From positions 372,001-436,000 of the forward strand of contig CAVTVQ010000009.1 in the NCBI GenBank assembly GCA_963738205.1: a stretch of DNA of 64,000 nucleotides, written 5' to 3'. The first letter of the stretch is position 1. Each line of letters starts with the position of its first letter. The notes under the pieces are model-generated. The model was not told where the DNA came from, ran no database searches, and saw only the letters and a program-made list of their open reading frames with translations. The translations under genes and the position numbers were made by a program. The stretch comes from DATFQE01 sp963738205 (GTDB lineage: Bacteria; Actinomycetota; Thermoleophilia; Gaiellales; Gaiellaceae). Shown one piece after another: positions 32,924 through 39,899 of this stretch.

Positions 32924-33322
32924 ATGATTCCGCGTGCCCCGATCGTTGCGTTCCCCTCCTCGCACATGTTCCGCGACGACTACGTTACGCAGTCGAACGA
33001 CAGCCACTGGCTCACCAATCCGGCGCAGCCGCTCGAGGGCTACTCGCGCGTCTTTGGCAGCGAGCGCACGACCCGCAGCCTGCGCACGCGCATGGGCCTG
33101 AAGCTCGTCCAGGAGCGCCTCGCCGGCACCGACGGCCTCTCCGGCACGAAGTTCGACCTCGACGCCGCCGTGGAGGCGGCGACGGTGAGTCGTGCGCTCG
33201 TGCTCGAGGGCAGCGCCGACTGCATGAACGGCGGCTGGCCGCGCTACGTGCAGCCGACGTTCAAGAACCAGGGCGAGTGCGTCTCGTACTTCTCGACCTT
33301 CCGCGGAGGTGTCTCGAAGTAG
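32924..33322 (+). pseudogene. Remnant of a penicillin-acylase-family gene fused to a foreign tail
   Basis: An ORF of 132 residues whose first 80 match the inside of the beta subunit of penicillin amidase/AHL acylase proteins (YVTQSNDSHWLTNPAQPL, RSLRTRMGLKLVQERLAGT). Normally several hundred residues precede and follow this segment. The last about 40 residues (CMNGGWPRYVQPTFKNQG, GECVSYF) resemble the Cys-rich tail found at the end of unrelated actinobacterial secreted proteins. The catalytic N-terminal Ser is missing, so it cannot be an active acylase. A Shine-Dalgarno-like AGAGGAA precedes the ATG, so the fragment may still be translated. Confidence 0.65.
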
Positions 33323-33399
33323 CGCCCCGTCACACGAGCGGAACACCGAGCCGGTCGTATAACGGCGCCGATTTCAAAATCTAGAATGGGGGCTCAGAA

Positions 33400-35910
33400 A
33401 TGGAAGCAAGGCATCAGCCAAGTCGGCCAAATGTCATTGTGACAAAGTGGCAACAGAGAACGGGCGTGATCGTTTTCCTGGCACTTATTGTTTGCTTGTC
33501 CTCACTGGTCTTTGCCGGTTCTGCGGTCGGCGCGACTCAGTCGTCGTGCGCGCAGTGGTCGTATCCGGGAGACCCCGGCTTTGTCGCCACGAGTCCATCG
33601 GAACTGGATGCTGCAAAAGCCAGCTGGGAAACGCCGGAGTATGGCTTTTACACCGGCCACAATCCTTCCACTCCTGGCACCGCGGTCAATGCTCCATGGC
33701 AGCTCGACGCGGTAAATGCGTCCACCGCCTTCGCTCTGGGGTACTGCGGGCAGGGTGTCACGCTGGGCATGATGGATTCGGGCTACAGGGCTACACACGA
33801 AGCATTTCAGACCGAGCTGATCGATTCGGTGCAAGCGGAGGGTGTCTACGGCACGTCCGGCTTCGGGTATCGTGGCGCGACCCCGACGAACCCGTTCACT
33901 GCGGGCGAGCCGTTCACTGTGGCCGGTGATCAGGCGAGAACGAGTGATTACTCGCATGGGACCGGCATGCTTGGGGTTACCTCCGGCATACGCGATGGTA
34001 AGGACCAGCACGGCATCGCCTTTGGATCGAAGATGCAGGTCGCCAAGACCGGCGGTTCCGATACCCAGTCCCACGGTCCTTTCCACGATTACGTGTACTG
34101 GCATACAGCCAATAAGGCCCTGGTCGACGCAGGCGCCCAGGTCATCAACAGCAGTTGGGGCTCTTTCGTCCAGACGCTTAACAGAACCCGCTTTGACGGT
34201 TTGGGTAACGATCTTGGAGCCGACGGCAACCTCGCCAACGCCTATCAGCTGCCTGGCAAAGACAGCGCCAGCGCCACGGCCATGGCGACTACGATCCCCA
34301 ACGAGTACCTGAAGGACCTGGAGTACCAGTATTTCTTCTTCAAGAAAAGCTATTCGGCAGGCGGAATTCAATACAATCCGAACCACCCCGGACGTTCCTT
34401 TATGGAAGCCATCTGGGACGCCATTAAGGACAGCGGTACGGTCAACGTAAGGTCGTCCGGCAACAACGACTGGAGCAACCCGTATTATCGCCCGGCGTAT
34501 CCCGTCTTCAATCCCTGGGCGGAAAAACAGTGGGTAGCCGTCGGCGGGGTGCAACCGCCCACTGCGACCAACCCCGAATACTCAAAGCAGTTCGGGTTTA
34601 ACGAGGCGGGGCTCGCCAAATGGTTTACCGTGTCGACCCCTTCAAACAATGTTCGGACCACGAGCAGCGCTGGTGATACGAACTATGCAAACTCAAGCGG
34701 CACGTCGCCGGCAACGCCCGTTGCTACAGCGGCGATGGGGGTTCTGCTCTCCCGCTATCCGGACATGAACGCCATGCAGGTGCGTGAGCTGATGTTGACC
34801 ACGGCGAACAACAAGATGTCGGACGGCGTGAGGTTCCTCGGCACCGGGCAAACCTCCCCCACCGGGGCATCCACCGCCTGGACCGCGCCCGATGGTCTTC
34901 CGGACGAACGCTGGGGCTGGGGTATCCCCGATCTCGCCAAGGGCATGCACGGCCCCGGCCAGTTCCTGAGCCCCATGACCTACAACATGAACAAAACGCC
35001 CCTGGACGTCTGGTCGAACGACATCAGCCAGATCGCGATCAAGGAACGGGAAAGGCAAGATCTGGCGTGGCTGGCGGGCTACAAGCAGCAAGGCATTGCC
35101 TACGCTGGTGAATTCAGCCCCAACGTGCTGAAGCAGGACGGCACGCTTAGCGACCAGGCCTTCATGCTTCAGGGCATTCTGGGTGATCCTTACATCCAAG
35201 CTATTACTAACGGCCATCCCGAGTTGTACGACAAGATCACCTATGCGGACGCCGTCAACTGGCGCAAGGAATGGATGGATGCGCGCGCGGCCGACATTCA
35301 GCACAAGATCGACAACAACCTCTACACGGCTTCTCTGACCAAGCAAGGCCCCGGGACGCTGATCATGACGGGCGACGCCACCTACGAGGGCGGCACGGCG
35401 GTTGAAGGCGGCAAGCTTTCGATCACCGGCTCGCACGCAAGCTCGATCGACGTCGAAGGCGGCACACTCGGCGGCAGCGGTTCCGTGGCCGGCAGCATCG
35501 ACGTCGACAGCGGCGTGCTGCAGCCCGGTCTCACGCAGGAGGAAGCCGCGGCGCTCTTCACCGACGTCCCCGGCAATGTCCTGAACGTCGGTGGGGATGT
35601 GCGCATCGGCCGTGAGGGTCGCCTCGCCGTCACCGTCTGGAGCGATAGCGAATACACGAGTGTCGACGCAGAGGGCGGCCTCGTGTTGGACGGAGAACTT
35701 GCCTTGGATGTACGAGGAGCCTTGACCCAGGGCACCGTGCTGACGATCATGACGGGCGGGTCCGTCAGGGGCAGATTCGACAAGCTGCCCGAAAATCGCT
35801 CGTGGCTGACGGGGGGCTACCTGTTCAGGGTGTCTTATCGGGACAATCGTGTGACGCTGACCGTCATGCACGCGGTGCCGCCCACGGCGCCGCCCGGGCG
35901 AAACCGATAA
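33400..35910 (+). CDS. Subtilisin-like (S8) protease with autotransporter passenger but no beta-barrel
   Basis: An 836-residue exported protein. Signal segment at about residues 21-45 (VIVFLALIVCLSSLVFAG), then an S8 protease domain with catalytic Asp126 (GMMDSGY), His186 (YSHGTGM) and Ser436 (SSGTSPATP). From about 650 come beta-helix passenger repeats of the PATR type (GPGTLIMTGDATYEGG, GGKLSITGS), as in proteobacterial SphB1/Ssp-like autotransporters. The sequence stops after the passenger; the about 280-residue C-terminal beta-barrel is absent. Base composition and codons (TTT, ATT, AAA) are visibly less GC-rich than the neighbours, indicating transfer. A GGGGG ribosome site precedes the ATG. 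Confidence 0.85.
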   Translation: MEARHQPSRPNVIVTKWQQRTGVIVFLALIVCLSSLVFAGSAVGATQSSCAQWSYPGDPGFVATSPSELDAAKASWETPEYGFYTGHNPSTPGTAVNAPWQLDAVNASTAFALGYCGQGVTLGMMDSGYRATHEAFQTELIDSVQAEGVYGTSGFGYRGATPTNPFTAGEPFTVAGDQARTSDYSHGTGMLGVTSGIRDGKDQHGIAFGSKMQVAKTGGSDTQSHGPFHDYVYWHTANKALVDAGAQVINSSWGSFVQTLNRTRFDGLGNDLGADGNLANAYQLPGKDSASATAMATTIPNEYLKDLEYQYFFFKKSYSAGGIQYNPNHPGRSFMEAIWDAIKDSGTVNVRSSGNNDWSNPYYRPAYPVFNPWAEKQWVAVGGVQPPTATNPEYSKQFGFNEAGLAKWFTVSTPSNNVRTTSSAGDTNYANSSGTSPATPVATAAMGVLLSRYPDMNAMQVRELMLTTANNKMSDGVRFLGTGQTSPTGASTAWTAPDGLPDERWGWGIPDLAKGMHGPGQFLSPMTYNMNKTPLDVWSNDISQIAIKERERQDLAWLAGYKQQGIAYAGEFSPNVLKQDGTLSDQAFMLQGILGDPYIQAITNGHPELYDKITYADAVNWRKEWMDARAADIQHKIDNNLYTASLTKQGPGTLIMTGDATYEGGTAVEGGKLSITGSHASSIDVEGGTLGGSGSVAGSIDVDSGVLQPGLTQEEAAALFTDVPGNVLNVGGDVRIGREGRLAVTVWSDSEYTSVDAEGGLVLDGELALDVRGALTQGTVLTIMTGGSVRGRFDKLPENRSWLTGGYLFRVSYRDNRVTLTVMHAVPPTAPPGRNR

Positions 35911-35916
35911 GGAGGC

Positions 35917-36051
35917 TTGGGGTATGCAGTTAACCGGACGTGCCGACGCGTAGGTCGCTGGCCACGAGATCTTGTGGCTTAGCCAGCCGCCATTCGCCAG
36001 ATCTTGGGCGCGGCGCGAGATACTGGAGGTCCGGTAACTGCATATCCCCAA
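35917..36051. repeat. Imperfect inverted repeat with 23-base arms
   Basis: Arms at 35917-35939 and 36029-36051 are reverse complements except for two single-base indels. The 89-base spacer itself contains two further near-palindromes around AGATCT. It starts 6 bases after the protease stop. It could be a strong transcript hairpin, a MITE-like insertion or a recombination site. Confidence 0.6.
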
Positions 36052-36409
36052 AGAGGCCTATTCATAAGTCCCGAGGGATATGGACAGACATCGGCGTGTC
36101 TCCGTGGTATAGAACGGCTCTACCGAGAGGATTGAGGTTCCGACTAAAGAATTCTCTACTCCCGGGAGAACCCGTTGCGCATCCAGCGTACGACAGGTCC
36201 GCAGGTCTGCCAGAGCGGCCATCGAGTTCGAAGTACTTACTCGAATCGTTCACCTACGATGAGCCTCGCACTGGGGAGAGTTTCGCCTCAAGAGCCACGC
36301 AGCTGACGATCTTGCTCGGCTTCTGACCCCGCGTCGATCAGCGGATTTCTCGAAGCGGCGATCCCGGCCTCGCCAAGGAGGGGGTCACGGCGGAGAGTTG
36401 ACGGCGTGC
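36052..36409. other. Gene-free island end
   Basis: About 360 bases with no convincing ORF, RBS or RNA gene; base composition is mixed and less GC-rich than the chromosome. It leads directly into the tRNA-derived repeat. It may hold remains of a lost integration module, but no integrase motif is readable. Confidence 0.5.
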
Positions 36410-36427
36410 GAGCCCAGTACCGCCCAC
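36410..36427 (+). repeat. Duplicated tRNA-Val 3' end (attR)
   Basis: A perfect 18-base copy of 32319-32336 without the rest of the tRNA. It is followed by GAAAGCCCTGC...GTTTTC, a degenerate version of the terminator after the intact tRNA. This looks like the original downstream flank of the tRNA displaced by the insertion. Confidence 0.8.
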
Positions 36428-36509
36428 CTTCTGAAAGCCCTGCTAACGCGGCGTTTTCGTTTAACGAGGCCGTAACGCCCAGGGCGTGGCAGGGTTCGGG
36501 GCCTAGCTT

Positions 36510-36515
36510 TAGACT
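36510..36515 (+). promoter_or_regulatory. Putative -10 box of a leaderless promoter
   Basis: TAGACT ends 7 bases before the GTG at 36522; no Shine-Dalgarno. Confidence 0.5.
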
Positions 36516-36521
36516 CGCGCC

Positions 36522-37085
36522 GTGCCCGAGGCGCAGCTCAAGGACTCAGGCTCAGGGGTCGCGCCCGCCACCGAGGGCTGGTTCGTCGTGAACGTGCGCG
36601 ATGCCGAGTGGTGGTTCGCGGACAGCAGGGGCGCTAGGTGCAACTTCGAGAGCGAGTACGGCGAACCGGCGGTCGAGTTCCCACAGCTCGGGATCAACGT
36701 CACCATCCTGGAGCGGGGACAGACGACCCTCTACCACGCAGAGTCCTCGCAGGAAGCGTTCCTCGTGCTCTCGGGCGAGTGCAGGCTGCTCGTCGAGGGC
36801 GAGGAGCGACTCCTCCAGCCGTGGGACTTCTTCCATTCGCCTCCGTGGACCGAGCACGCCTTCGTGGGCGCAGGCGACGGGCCGTGCATGATCCTGATGG
36901 CCGGGGCACGCGGGCCTGCGACCCAGTCCGAGGAGTCGCAGGTGCGGTACCCGACCTCGGAACTCGCTGCGGGCTACGGCGCAAGCGTGGAGGAGGAGAC
37001 CTCCGACCCGGCTCAGGCCTACGCGACGGCCGAGTGGTTCCGCCGAGAGCGGCCCTCCTACTGGGACCGCCTCCCCTGGGCCTAG
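36522..37085 (+). CDS. Cupin-domain protein
   Basis: A 187-residue protein with one cupin barrel at about residues 55-135. Motif 1 reads LYHAESSQEAFLVLSGECRL and motif 2 WDFFHSPPWTEHAFVGAG, with His and Glu in metal-ligand positions although the first motif is incomplete. The C-terminal 45 residues form an acidic helix ending in YWDRLPWA, also seen in a family of cupins of unknown function. First gene after the island. Confidence 0.8.
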   Translation: MPEAQLKDSGSGVAPATEGWFVVNVRDAEWWFADSRGARCNFESEYGEPAVEFPQLGINVTILERGQTTLYHAESSQEAFLVLSGECRLLVEGEERLLQPWDFFHSPPWTEHAFVGAGDGPCMILMAGARGPATQSEESQVRYPTSELAAGYGASVEEETSDPAQAYATAEWFRRERPSYWDRLPWA

Positions 37086-37124
37086 CCACACATTTCGCTA
37101 GGACCAGCCAAGCCCATCGGCCGG

Positions 37125-37982
37125 CTAGCTCGGCTTGGCCGGGACGAACCGCTTCACGAAGTCGAGCGCGGCCTGCGCGACCTCCTGCCAGCCGTCGTCG
37201 ATGGTCAGCGAGTGGCCGCGGTTGGGCATCTTCTTGATCTCGGTGACGTTCGGGTTGCGCTTCTGCCGCTTGTAGGAGGCGTTGGCGATCGCCCAGGGAA
37301 CCGTGTGGTCCTTCTCCCCGTCGAGGATCAGCAGCGGGCCCCGATCAGGGTTCTTCGTGTCGACCTTCGACTCGGTCCAGGGGTTGAGGTTCGCGTTGGC
37401 CATCTGGGACAAGGCGATCCCCGACCCGGCCACGTGGTAGGTGTCGTAAAGGCGCTTCGCCTCGTCCTCATCGAGGGCGTTCGTCCAGCCGTATTTGAAC
37501 TGGTCGAAGGTGAGCGTGATGGCGCGGCCTCGATACCGAGGGTTCAACAGGAAAGGTCCACTCGCCTTGAGCGTGGAGAGGGGCAGCGGCAGGACGCCGC
37601 GAAACACGCCCGGGTCGATGGCAACCGTGGCTGCCGAGAGCCCACGGCCGGCGAGCATCTGGGCGAGCAATCCGCCGGTCGAGTGCCCCATCACGGCGGG
37701 CTTCTTCTCGAGCTCGCCGATCACGTCGGCCGTGTGGTCGGCAACCTGCTTCAGCGTCTTCTTGGCGAGGACGTCCGGGTTCGCCCGCGCCTCTTCAACC
37801 GTTTCCGGATCGTCTGGCCAGTCCGGCGTCAGCGGCGCGTAACCGGCCTGCTTGAAGAAGTCCGCCCAGTTGGCCCAGCTGCTCGGCAGCAGCCAGAGGC
37901 CGTGGATGAAGATGACCGGAGTGGTGCCGGAGGCGTTTGCCGCCTCGATCTCACTGCTCTCCCGCTCCGAAATGGACGCCAT
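37125..37982 (-). CDS. Alpha/beta hydrolase
   Basis: A 285-residue cytosolic hydrolase. Oxyanion region VIFIHGLWLLPSSW, nucleophile elbow GHSTGG (in KPAVMGHSTGGLLA), acid near LLILDGEKDHTVPW and catalytic His in NRGHSLTIDDGW. The set Ser-Asp-His is complete. Substrate unknown; related proteins are annotated as lysophospholipase-like. Monocistronic; 100 bases separate it from the divergent gene at 38083. Confidence 0.85.
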   Translation of the reverse strand: MASISERESSEIEAANASGTTPVIFIHGLWLLPSSWANWADFFKQAGYAPLTPDWPDDPETVEEARANPDVLAKKTLKQVADHTADVIGELEKKPAVMGHSTGGLLAQMLAGRGLSAATVAIDPGVFRGVLPLPLSTLKASGPFLLNPRYRGRAITLTFDQFKYGWTNALDEDEAKRLYDTYHVAGSGIALSQMANANLNPWTESKVDTKNPDRGPLLILDGEKDHTVPWAIANASYKRQKRNPNVTEIKKMPNRGHSLTIDDGWQEVAQAALDFVKRFVPAKPS

Positions 37983-38082
37983 GCCGAACTCCTCTCGGTC
38001 GCAGTGGAAAGTGGCCCGACCCTAGCGAACCGACGACGAGCGGGCAGTTCGCCAAGCCCGATTGAGGTACGGTCGGTCGGAC

Positions 38083-38574
38083 ATGTCCCGCGATCGTGAG
38101 CTCGCACGGGGCCGTCGTTCCGTGGACACGTCGGCACGCCCTGGTCGTCGCGCGAACAACCCCGTCCTCGCGCTTCAACAGGCGGTCGGCAACCGGGCGG
38201 TCGGTCAGATGCTGGCCCGCAAGGCGTCGAAGAAGCCGACCATCCAGATCGGCAAACTCGCGATCGAGGTCGCCGGCGGCAACATTGCCGCGTGGGCCGG
38301 CGGCGAGGTTCCCGAAGCGCTGCACGTCACCTCTCAGAAGGGGCGACACTCCGCCGAGCTCGAGCGCCTGTCCAAGGACCGCACCCGGACCAAGTCGCTC
38401 ACGCTCACGGTGGCGGCGGCGAACACGTCGGAGGAGCTCGACATGGGATCGCTCGCCATCGAGTTCACCAACGCCCGTATCAAGGGCTACGAGCTCGACG
38501 GCAAGACGGAGTCGTGGCAGGTAGGCGACTTCGACGGCGTTCACCGGACGAAGACCACGCGCAAGGTGTCGTAG
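38083..38574 (+). CDS. eCIS-associated-motif protein with Hcp-like C-terminal domain
   Basis: A 163-residue protein. Residues about 27-46 (NPVLALQQAVGNRAVGQML) match the LQRxxGNRAV motif typical of proteins linked to extracellular contractile injection systems and DUF4157 toxins. The remaining about 115 residues form a beta-rich domain (KLAIEVAGGNIAAW, LAIEFTNARIKGYELDG, DFDGVHRTKTT) that resembles the Hcp tube-protein fold. No sheath, baseplate or ATPase genes are nearby, so it is either an orphan cargo or repurposed. ATG at 38083 follows TACGGT by 10 bases. Confidence 0.6.
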   Translation: MSRDRELARGRRSVDTSARPGRRANNPVLALQQAVGNRAVGQMLARKASKKPTIQIGKLAIEVAGGNIAAWAGGEVPEALHVTSQKGRHSAELERLSKDRTRTKSLTLTVAAANTSEELDMGSLAIEFTNARIKGYELDGKTESWQVGDFDGVHRTKTTRKVS

Positions 38575-38607
38575 CGGTCGCGCCGACCACGGGCGTTGGG
38601 AGGTTCT

Positions 38608-38940
38608 ATGGCGCAAAAAGTAAGCCTGATCGTCTATCCGGCAAAGGACTTAGCGTCTGCCAAGGCTCTCTTCACCAAATTCCTCGCTAGCGATCCCTAC
38701 GTCGATGGCCCGTATTACGTGGGCTACAGGGCTGGTGATCTGGAAGTCGGCCTGGATCCAAACGGCGAAGCGGTTGTCGGCTACGTCGATGTCGTCGACA
38801 TCAAAAGCAGCCTTCAGGGCCTAGTCGATGCGGGAGCCCAAATCCACCAGGACATAAAGGATGTCGCTGAAGGCCTCCTGATTGCCCAAGTGAGAGACCC
38901 TGGTGGAAATATTCTCGGCCTTAGGCAGCTTCCAAAATAA
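38608..38940 (+). CDS. Glyoxalase/VOC-fold protein
   Basis: A 110-residue VOC-superfamily protein (VSLIVYPAKDLASAKALFTK at the start, VRDPGGNILGLRQL at the end). GGGAGG lies 6 bases before the ATG, a rare clear Shine-Dalgarno in this window. VOC proteins bind metals or act in antibiotic or methylglyoxal handling; no active-site His/Glu set can be assigned with confidence. The gene is less GC-biased than its neighbours. Confidence 0.8.
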   Translation: MAQKVSLIVYPAKDLASAKALFTKFLASDPYVDGPYYVGYRAGDLEVGLDPNGEAVVGYVDVVDIKSSLQGLVDAGAQIHQDIKDVAEGLLIAQVRDPGGNILGLRQLPK

Positions 38941-39006
38941 CCCACGCCTCGCCGCCCTACCGCCCATCGGACGAAGGGCGGTGAGCGAGGGCGTACACTG
39001 CCGCGG

Positions 39007-39390
39007 ATGGGTCGCTCGCTCGCCGTTGCCGCCCTCATCGGGTGGGGCGTCAACATTGCCGCCCTGCTCGTGATCGACTGGCTGTTCGACGGCGTCGAGA
39101 TCGGACGCTGGGGATCGCTTCTGCTCGGTGCTGCGGTGCTCGGGGTGGCGAACACGATCGTCAAGCCGGTGCTCGCCCTGCTCACCTTGCCGCTGATCCT
39201 GGTCACGCTGGGGCTCTTCTACTTCGTGCTCAACGTCGCGATGCTCGCGCTCGCCGAGTGGGTGGCTCCTGACTTCACGATCGACGGCTTCTGGACATAC
39301 GTCGGCGCCACGATCGTCGTCTGGCTCGTCAACTGGCTCCTGCGCGCGCTGCTCGACTCGGTGCTGGACGAGCGCTCCCTCGCCGTCTAG
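39007..39390 (+). CDS. Phage-holin-family four-helix membrane protein
   Basis: A 127-residue membrane protein of the mycobacterial 4TM phage holin superfamily IV (DUF360-like) type: four helices, with LGVANTIVKPVLALLTLPL and FYFVLNVAMLALAEW as family landmarks. Chromosomal members have no proven lytic role. Leaderless-type start (TACACT ends 8 bases before ATG). Confidence 0.85.
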   Translation: MGRSLAVAALIGWGVNIAALLVIDWLFDGVEIGRWGSLLLGAAVLGVANTIVKPVLALLTLPLILVTLGLFYFVLNVAMLALAEWVAPDFTIDGFWTYVGATIVVWLVNWLLRALLDSVLDERSLAV

Positions 39391-39536
39391 TCGCTAACGA
39401 CTTCCCCGCTAGGTGCCGAGAAGGGTTTTACTAGGACTTAAGGAAGCTCACCTACACTTACGACCCAAACCGGCTTTGCGGCCGCCCCGCCGGGGCTTTG
39501 AGGGAACCGCACGACTGCCGTGAAGAGACGAGGCCG

Positions 39537-39899
39537 TTGAACACTGCGCGCACCATTCTGATCTGCGAGGACGAGGCCGCCCTGCGCGAGCTCGTCCGGG
39601 TCTCGCTGGGGAACGGCTACGGCTTCCTCGAGGCGCAGGACGGCCACGAAGCGCTGGAGCTCGCGCGTGAGCACAAGCCGGATGTCGTCGTGCTCGACCT
39701 GATGCTGCCAGGGTTGAGCGGCCTCGATGTGCTCGCGCAGCTGCGCGCGGAATCGAACGACAGCAAGCTGCCGGTCGTCGTGATCAGCGCCTGGGGCGAT
39801 GCGCGCGACGAGGCCTTCGCGGCCGGGGCCGACCGCTTCGTGCTGAAGCCGTTCATCCCCGACGACCTGCGCGCGGTGGTGGAGGAGCTCGTCCCGTGA
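39537..39899 (+). CDS. Response regulator, receiver domain only
   Basis: A single receiver domain of 120 residues. Phosphoacceptor Asp54 (VVVLDLMLPG), acidic pocket Glu11-Asp12-Glu13 (ICEDEA) and Lys in VLKPF are all present; there is no output domain. It overlaps the histidine kinase gene by four bases (GTGA), so the pair is one signalling unit that must pass its signal to a separate effector. A TTG start is chosen because the domain begins there; other in-frame starts lie upstream. Confidence 0.87.
   Translation: MNTARTILICEDEAALRELVRVSLGNGYGFLEAQDGHEALELAREHKPDVVVLDLMLPGLSGLDVLAQLRAESNDSKLPVVVISAWGDARDEAFAAGADRFVLKPFIPDDLRAVVEELVP

Larger units (their letters stand above)
32337..36409 (+). 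mobile_element. Small genomic island between tRNA-Val and a duplicated tRNA 3' end
   Basis: About 4.07 kb bounded by the 18-base tRNA-derived direct repeats. Contents: tRNA terminator, a ferredoxin, a penicillin-acylase remnant, a proteobacterial-looking autotransporter-type protease of visibly lower GC, and an imperfect inverted repeat. No integrase or transposase gene is visible, so it is either a decayed element or one mobilised in trans. Confidence 0.7.

Noticed and set aside
33400..35910. Complete type V autotransporter
   Set aside because: No C-terminal beta-barrel or terminal aromatic motif is encoded before the stop, and none follows in other frames.
35917..36051. Integron attC site
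   Set aside because: The arms do not show the RYYYAAC/GTTRRRY core pattern and no integron integrase or cassette array is present.
32337..36409. Prophage or ICE with an integrase
   Set aside because: No integrase, recombinase, conjugation or phage structural motif is readable in any frame of the island.
39007..39390. Holin-like genes here and at 56484-56894 as signs of a prophage
   Set aside because: Both belong to chromosomal membrane families that merely carry the holin name; no phage genes surround them.
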